Below the pieces are notes generated by a model, which was not told where the DNA came from, did no database searches, and was given only the letters and a program-made list of their open reading frames with translations. A program made the position numbers and the translations under genes. A stretch of DNA of 64,000 nucleotides from an uncultured Gammaproteobacteria bacterium (GTDB lineage Bacteria; Pseudomonadota; Gammaproteobacteria; Arenicellales; JAANXG01): NCBI GenBank assembly GCA_947259705.1, contig CAMYNL010000001.1:62001-126000 (forward strand), written 5' to 3'. Below, piece after piece: positions 60,996 through 64,000 of the stretch. Position 1 is the first letter of the stretch, and every line of letters begins with the position of its first letter.

Positions 60996-63002
60996 TCAGG
61001 GCGCAAACTTGCCCACCAACCGCTTCAGCTTCGGCAAGTGCTCGGTGCCGTCCCGGCCATAACGCATCCCGGTGTAGATGGCCGTTATCTGGGCCACCGG
61101 GTGCGCAAGGTCGGGACGGCGGGTGATCACGCGGCGCTGAAAATCCAGCGGGCCTTCGTTGGCCGCGCGCTGCAGCCCGCATCGTGCCAGCTTGTGGCAG
61201 AATCGCCGGTAGACCGCGGCCAGTCGATCACGCGGCTCGTGGCGGCCGAGGATGAACACTGCGGCGAGCAGTCCGACCAGCGCCGAAGCCGCCACCATGC
61301 TGATCACCGCCTGTGCCCAGGTTGGCGTGGAGAACCCGATGGCACGCAGGAAACGGCGCTGCTTCTCCGGACCGTAGGCCATCACCCACCGGTTCCAGGC
61401 ATCATTGACGGCGTCCCAGCGCATCCATGCCTCCCTCAATGCCCGTTTCCACCATTGCGGGGCCAGCAGGCGCTGCATCTCTTCCCGTGACAGGTTCTCC
61501 TGGTCGGCCTCGGCGCGATAAAGTTCGCGCAGCCCTTCAACTCCGAACTCGATACGTTCCGGGGCTACCGCGGCGGTTGCATCAACTCGCTGCCAACCGC
61601 GCTGCGGCAGCCAGGCCTCGGTCCAGGCATGGGCATCCGACATCCTCACGATCATGTAGCCTCCCACCGGATTCCACTCGCCGCCTTGAAATCCCACCAC
61701 CAGCCTCGCCGGAACGCCGGAAAGGCGCAGCAGGGCGGCGAGTGCGTGAGCGTAATGCTCACAATACCCGGCGCGTGTTTCGAAAAGAAATTCGTCCAGC
61801 GGATCGCGCCCCAGGGACGGGGGAGACAGCGTGTAGCGGAAAGCCTGTTCGTTGAAATGGGCAAGCGCCAGCTCCACGATTTCCTCCGGATTGCGCGCTA
61901 GGCGCCGCAGCTCCGTTGCCAGGGCCCGCACCCGCTCGCTGGGAGGCACAGGCCACGCCAGGTTGTGCTTCAGTTGGTCGACCCTCAAGGCCCCCGTTAC
62001 GTACTGCGGGAAGGAACGCAGCGAATAACTCTCCCGCTGCCGCAGCGGGCTACGTGCGGCCAGCGTGTGGCCGGGCCTGGCCACGGCCAGATCAGGGACC
62101 GTGCCGGGCAGGTCCATGGCGGCCAGCCAGGTCTGGTTGGTGGGCTCCAGCACCACCTGGTAACCGACACCATTGCCAAGCGGCGTAAACGACCCCGCCG
62201 CCTTGCCGTCGCCGCTGCCAACATGGCGCCGCCAGCGCCTGCCGTCTATTTCACTCAATACCATCACACGCCAGTACTGCTGAGCAGGCGGTGGCGGGCT
62301 ATCGTCGAAGTGCACCCTGAATGCGACCCGGTCGTTGTTGAGCAGGCGATTCACAGAACCCGGCGCCACTTCATCCGACAAACCGGTTCGCGCATCGAAT
62401 GCGTCGTCCGGCAATCCCCAGAGACTGCCCTGGATACGGGGAAACATTAGATACATCACCAGCATTAGGGGGACCGCGGTCAGCACCATGACACCGAATA
62501 GACGCAGCGTCTGCCGGGGGCCGTAACCGACCGGGCGGTTCAGCAGGAACAGCGTGATGGTGGTGGTCGTAGTAACCGCCACCGCATAGAAAGCCAGCAA
62601 CAGCGACTGCGAGAACAGAAAACCACCCAGGGTCAGAAAATAGAGCAGGAAAACGCCGATGTAGTAGTCCCTTACCTGCCTTATCTCGATCAGCTTCAGC
62701 CCCACCAGCCCCACCAGGAACGCCGAGCCTGCGTCGCGTCCCAGCAGGGTGCCATAGTGTCCGTAAACGGCGATCACCATGACCATGGCCAGCAAGGCGC
62801 GAAGCAGGCGGCCAGGCACCCGCCATCCCAAGTTGTCGATGCAAAAACGCCACAGCAGCAGGCAGGCGGTAACCAGCATCAACCAGGCGGGGATGCGGAT
62901 CACGTGTATGGCAATCGCCATGGCTGCGCTCAGCAACAGCAGATTGGCCGCGTTGCGATCCGGTCGGCTGGCGGGCGGGGAATAGGTCCTAAGCCGGAGC
63001 AT
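60996..63002 (-). CDS. Transglutaminase-like membrane protein (TgpA type)
   Basis: The 668-residue protein begins MLRLRTYSPPASRPDRNAAN, has about six membrane helices in the first 190 residues, a periplasmic linker (DUF3488), and a transglutaminase core with Cys414 in TRAGYCEHYAHALAALL, His458 in MSDAHAWTEAWLP and Asp in RVDATAAVAP. A helix (VISMVAASALVGLLAAVFIL) precedes a short DUF4129-like cytosolic tail. TgpA proteins are essential in Pseudomonas with unknown substrate. The ATG lies inside the end of the DUF58 gene, so translation is coupled. Confidence 0.94.
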   Translation of the reverse strand: MLRLRTYSPPASRPDRNAANLLLLSAAMAIAIHVIRIPAWLMLVTACLLLWRFCIDNLGWRVPGRLLRALLAMVMVIAVYGHYGTLLGRDAGSAFLVGLVGLKLIEIRQVRDYYIGVFLLYFLTLGGFLFSQSLLLAFYAVAVTTTTTITLFLLNRPVGYGPRQTLRLFGVMVLTAVPLMLVMYLMFPRIQGSLWGLPDDAFDARTGLSDEVAPGSVNRLLNNDRVAFRVHFDDSPPPPAQQYWRVMVLSEIDGRRWRRHVGSGDGKAAGSFTPLGNGVGYQVVLEPTNQTWLAAMDLPGTVPDLAVARPGHTLAARSPLRQRESYSLRSFPQYVTGALRVDQLKHNLAWPVPPSERVRALATELRRLARNPEEIVELALAHFNEQAFRYTLSPPSLGRDPLDEFLFETRAGYCEHYAHALAALLRLSGVPARLVVGFQGGEWNPVGGYMIVRMSDAHAWTEAWLPQRGWQRVDATAAVAPERIEFGVEGLRELYRAEADQENLSREEMQRLLAPQWWKRALREAWMRWDAVNDAWNRWVMAYGPEKQRRFLRAIGFSTPTWAQAVISMVAASALVGLLAAVFILGRHEPRDRLAAVYRRFCHKLARCGLQRAANEGPLDFQRRVITRRPDLAHPVAQITAIYTGMRYGRDGTEHLPKLKRLVGKFAP

Positions 63003-63909
63003 TGTCGAGACCCCACAATGCCAGCACCGACAGGCAGGCGTGACGGTGGGCCGGACCCCGCCCCGGGGGCAGCACGCGGTCCGGCATACGCAGTCCATAG
63101 ATCATCCCCTGTTCCTCGGCATCCACGATCCATCGGCACAGTGTCTGTAGACGCGCCTCGACGTCGCTTCCCGCTGTCATTTCCCAGTCAATCCACATCC
63201 TGCCCTGCCCCTCGGCGCCGAATCGCTTGGTGAGCAGGCCCTGGCCACGGGCGGCCGCTTTCCAGTGCACGTGCCGTGGAGGGTCCCCCGGTTGGTGTGC
63301 CCGCAGGCCGACAAAATCGTCGCCCTCTGGGAACGATCCGGCCGGATCATGGCGCTCGCTCTGTCTCGCGGCGGGCGGCGGCGCGGCCGCCACCAGCTTC
63401 GGATACGCGATACCACGGGCCTCTGGCTCGAGTGCCGCAGACCAGGTGTAGAGTAGGCCGAGTGGAAAGGCACTGGACAACCTGAGCGGCGGGCACCGAA
63501 GGTAGCCTCGCTCGGTGGCGGGCACGGGAAGGTTGGCGCTGACACTGCTGTTTGGCGGCACATCCATCCGCAGCGGGCTACCCGCGCTGAGCACCCACAC
63601 GGCGGAGCGGGGGACCTGCTGGTCGTTCTCGATGATCACCGGGAAGCTCATGCTGCCGCCTGCGAAAACGGGCGTTGGCATCCCCACCCTGACGGTCAAG
63701 CCGCTGACATTTCGGTGGGTGTACAACATTGAGACCATGCTGAGTGCCACCAGCAGGAACGTGAAACCATAGGCCAGACCATTGTTGTAGTTGACGGCCG
63801 CGAGCAGCATCACGAACAGCACGATGGCGAAAATCACGCCGAAGCGCGTCGGCAGCATGAACAGCTGCCTGCGATGCAGGGTGAACGCCGCGGAGGACCC
63901 CGCCGCCAT
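62989..63909 (-). CDS. DUF58 protein with membrane anchor (transglutaminase operon)
   Basis: The 306-residue protein has two hydrophobic segments (about 22-40 and 45-62: FGVIFAIVLFVMLLAAVN, GFTFLLVALSMVSML), then an extracytoplasmic-type beta region and the DUF58 core EGDDFVGLRAHQPGDPPRHVHWKAAARGQGLLTKRF. Unlike the cytosolic DUF58 protein at 33312-34247, it is membrane-tied. It starts at ATG 63909 just after the end of the moxR gene and its stop lies within the transglutaminase start region. MoxR, DUF58 and transglutaminase form a conserved operon. Confidence 0.93.
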   Translation of the reverse strand: MAAGSSAAFTLHRRQLFMLPTRFGVIFAIVLFVMLLAAVNYNNGLAYGFTFLLVALSMVSMLYTHRNVSGLTVRVGMPTPVFAGGSMSFPVIIENDQQVPRSAVWVLSAGSPLRMDVPPNSSVSANLPVPATERGYLRCPPLRLSSAFPLGLLYTWSAALEPEARGIAYPKLVAAAPPPAARQSERHDPAGSFPEGDDFVGLRAHQPGDPPRHVHWKAAARGQGLLTKRFGAEGQGRMWIDWEMTAGSDVEARLQTLCRWIVDAEEQGMIYGLRMPDRVLPPGRGPAHRHACLSVLALWGLDNAPA

Positions 63910-63911
63910 GG

Positions 63912-64000
63912 CTATGGTATGGCGACCTCGGCCAGCAAGCGCGCAACCAGCCGCGCCCCCGGTAGCGCATCGGCATCGCGCGCCTGGAGCCTGTGGCCGA
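63912..64000 (-). CDS. MoxR-family ATPase, C-terminal end only
   Basis: At the right window edge the minus strand reads GHRLQARDADALPGARLVAR then LLAEVAIP and TAG (63914-63912). This is the expected tail of a MoxR ATPase, ending much as the window's other MoxR does (MAQIAVP). Everything upstream lies beyond the window. The gap to the DUF58 ATG is two bases. Confidence 0.75.
   Translation of the reverse strand, partial: GHRLQARDADALPGARLVARLLAEVAIP

Overview
The window is a GC-rich stretch of gammaproteobacterial chromosome that contains the replication origin neighbourhood. Gene content points to a free-living member of the Chromatiales/Ectothiorhodospiraceae-like lineages (inference from gene families, not a computed phylogeny): NtrBC with a sigma54 glnA promoter, a proteobacterial SAH riboswitch before ahcY, glucosylglycerate (compatible solute) genes, MscL, MlaA, ApaGH, and a dnaA-dnaN-gyrB / rpmH-rnpA-yidC-mnmE origin region. 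No tRNA, rRNA, insertion sequence, prophage or CRISPR array was seen.

Layout. 1-250: 5' part of glyQ (minus). 250-1570: no intact gene, but an orphan intrinsic terminator and the decayed remains of a PP-loop tRNA-thiolation gene followed by a TusA-like domain. 1570-5843: nitrogen regulation, with two NtrC-type operator palindromes, a textbook sigma54 promoter, glnA, then ntrB-ntrC. 6267-13897: the activated methyl cycle, metK, a tiny membrane protein, an SAH riboswitch, ahcY, metF, metH. 13904-22975: ydcH-like gene, small membrane protein, PHP phosphoesterase, pepN, a TVP38/mercuric-reductase-like fusion, and an MBOAT plus AlgJ/AlgX-like O-acetylation pair. 23055-28176: a small secreted protein, then glucosyl-3-phosphoglycerate phosphatase and synthase facing a glucosylglycerate-type GH13 phosphorylase, and a conserved unknown protein. 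28253-35203 (minus): moxR, DUF58, DUF4381, batA, batB/C fusion, batD. 35423-39431 (minus): GloB-like hydrolase and an E1alpha-E1beta-E2 2-oxoacid dehydrogenase operon. 39712-48473: mscL, glycine-zipper lipoprotein, purT with an unknown partner, srkA, a membrane PAS-exonuclease convergent with a CBS-DUF294 protein, rhomboid protease and a phasin-like protein. 48622-51633: mlaA, pip, apaH, apaG. 51699-60656: origin region. 60996-64000 (minus): transglutaminase, DUF58 and the end of a second moxR.

How parts work together. NtrBC very probably drive glnA through the visible operators. MetK, AhcY, MetF and MetH form one methyl cycle, with SAH sensed upstream of ahcY. The Gpg genes make glucosylglycerate and the opposing phosphorylase can recycle it. 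The two MoxR/DUF58 loci are separate: one is a Bat-type von Willebrand operon, the other a transglutaminase operon.

The most notable non-coding signals are two abutting inverted parS sites in the dnaN-gyrB gap, where recF would normally lie and is missing, and a compact DnaA-box cluster between dnaA and dnaN. Other oddities are an rnpA frame with no ATG/GTG/TTG start, absence of yidD from rnpA-yidC, the dead thiouridylase-TusA relic, and an amber codon trimming a small membrane protein.
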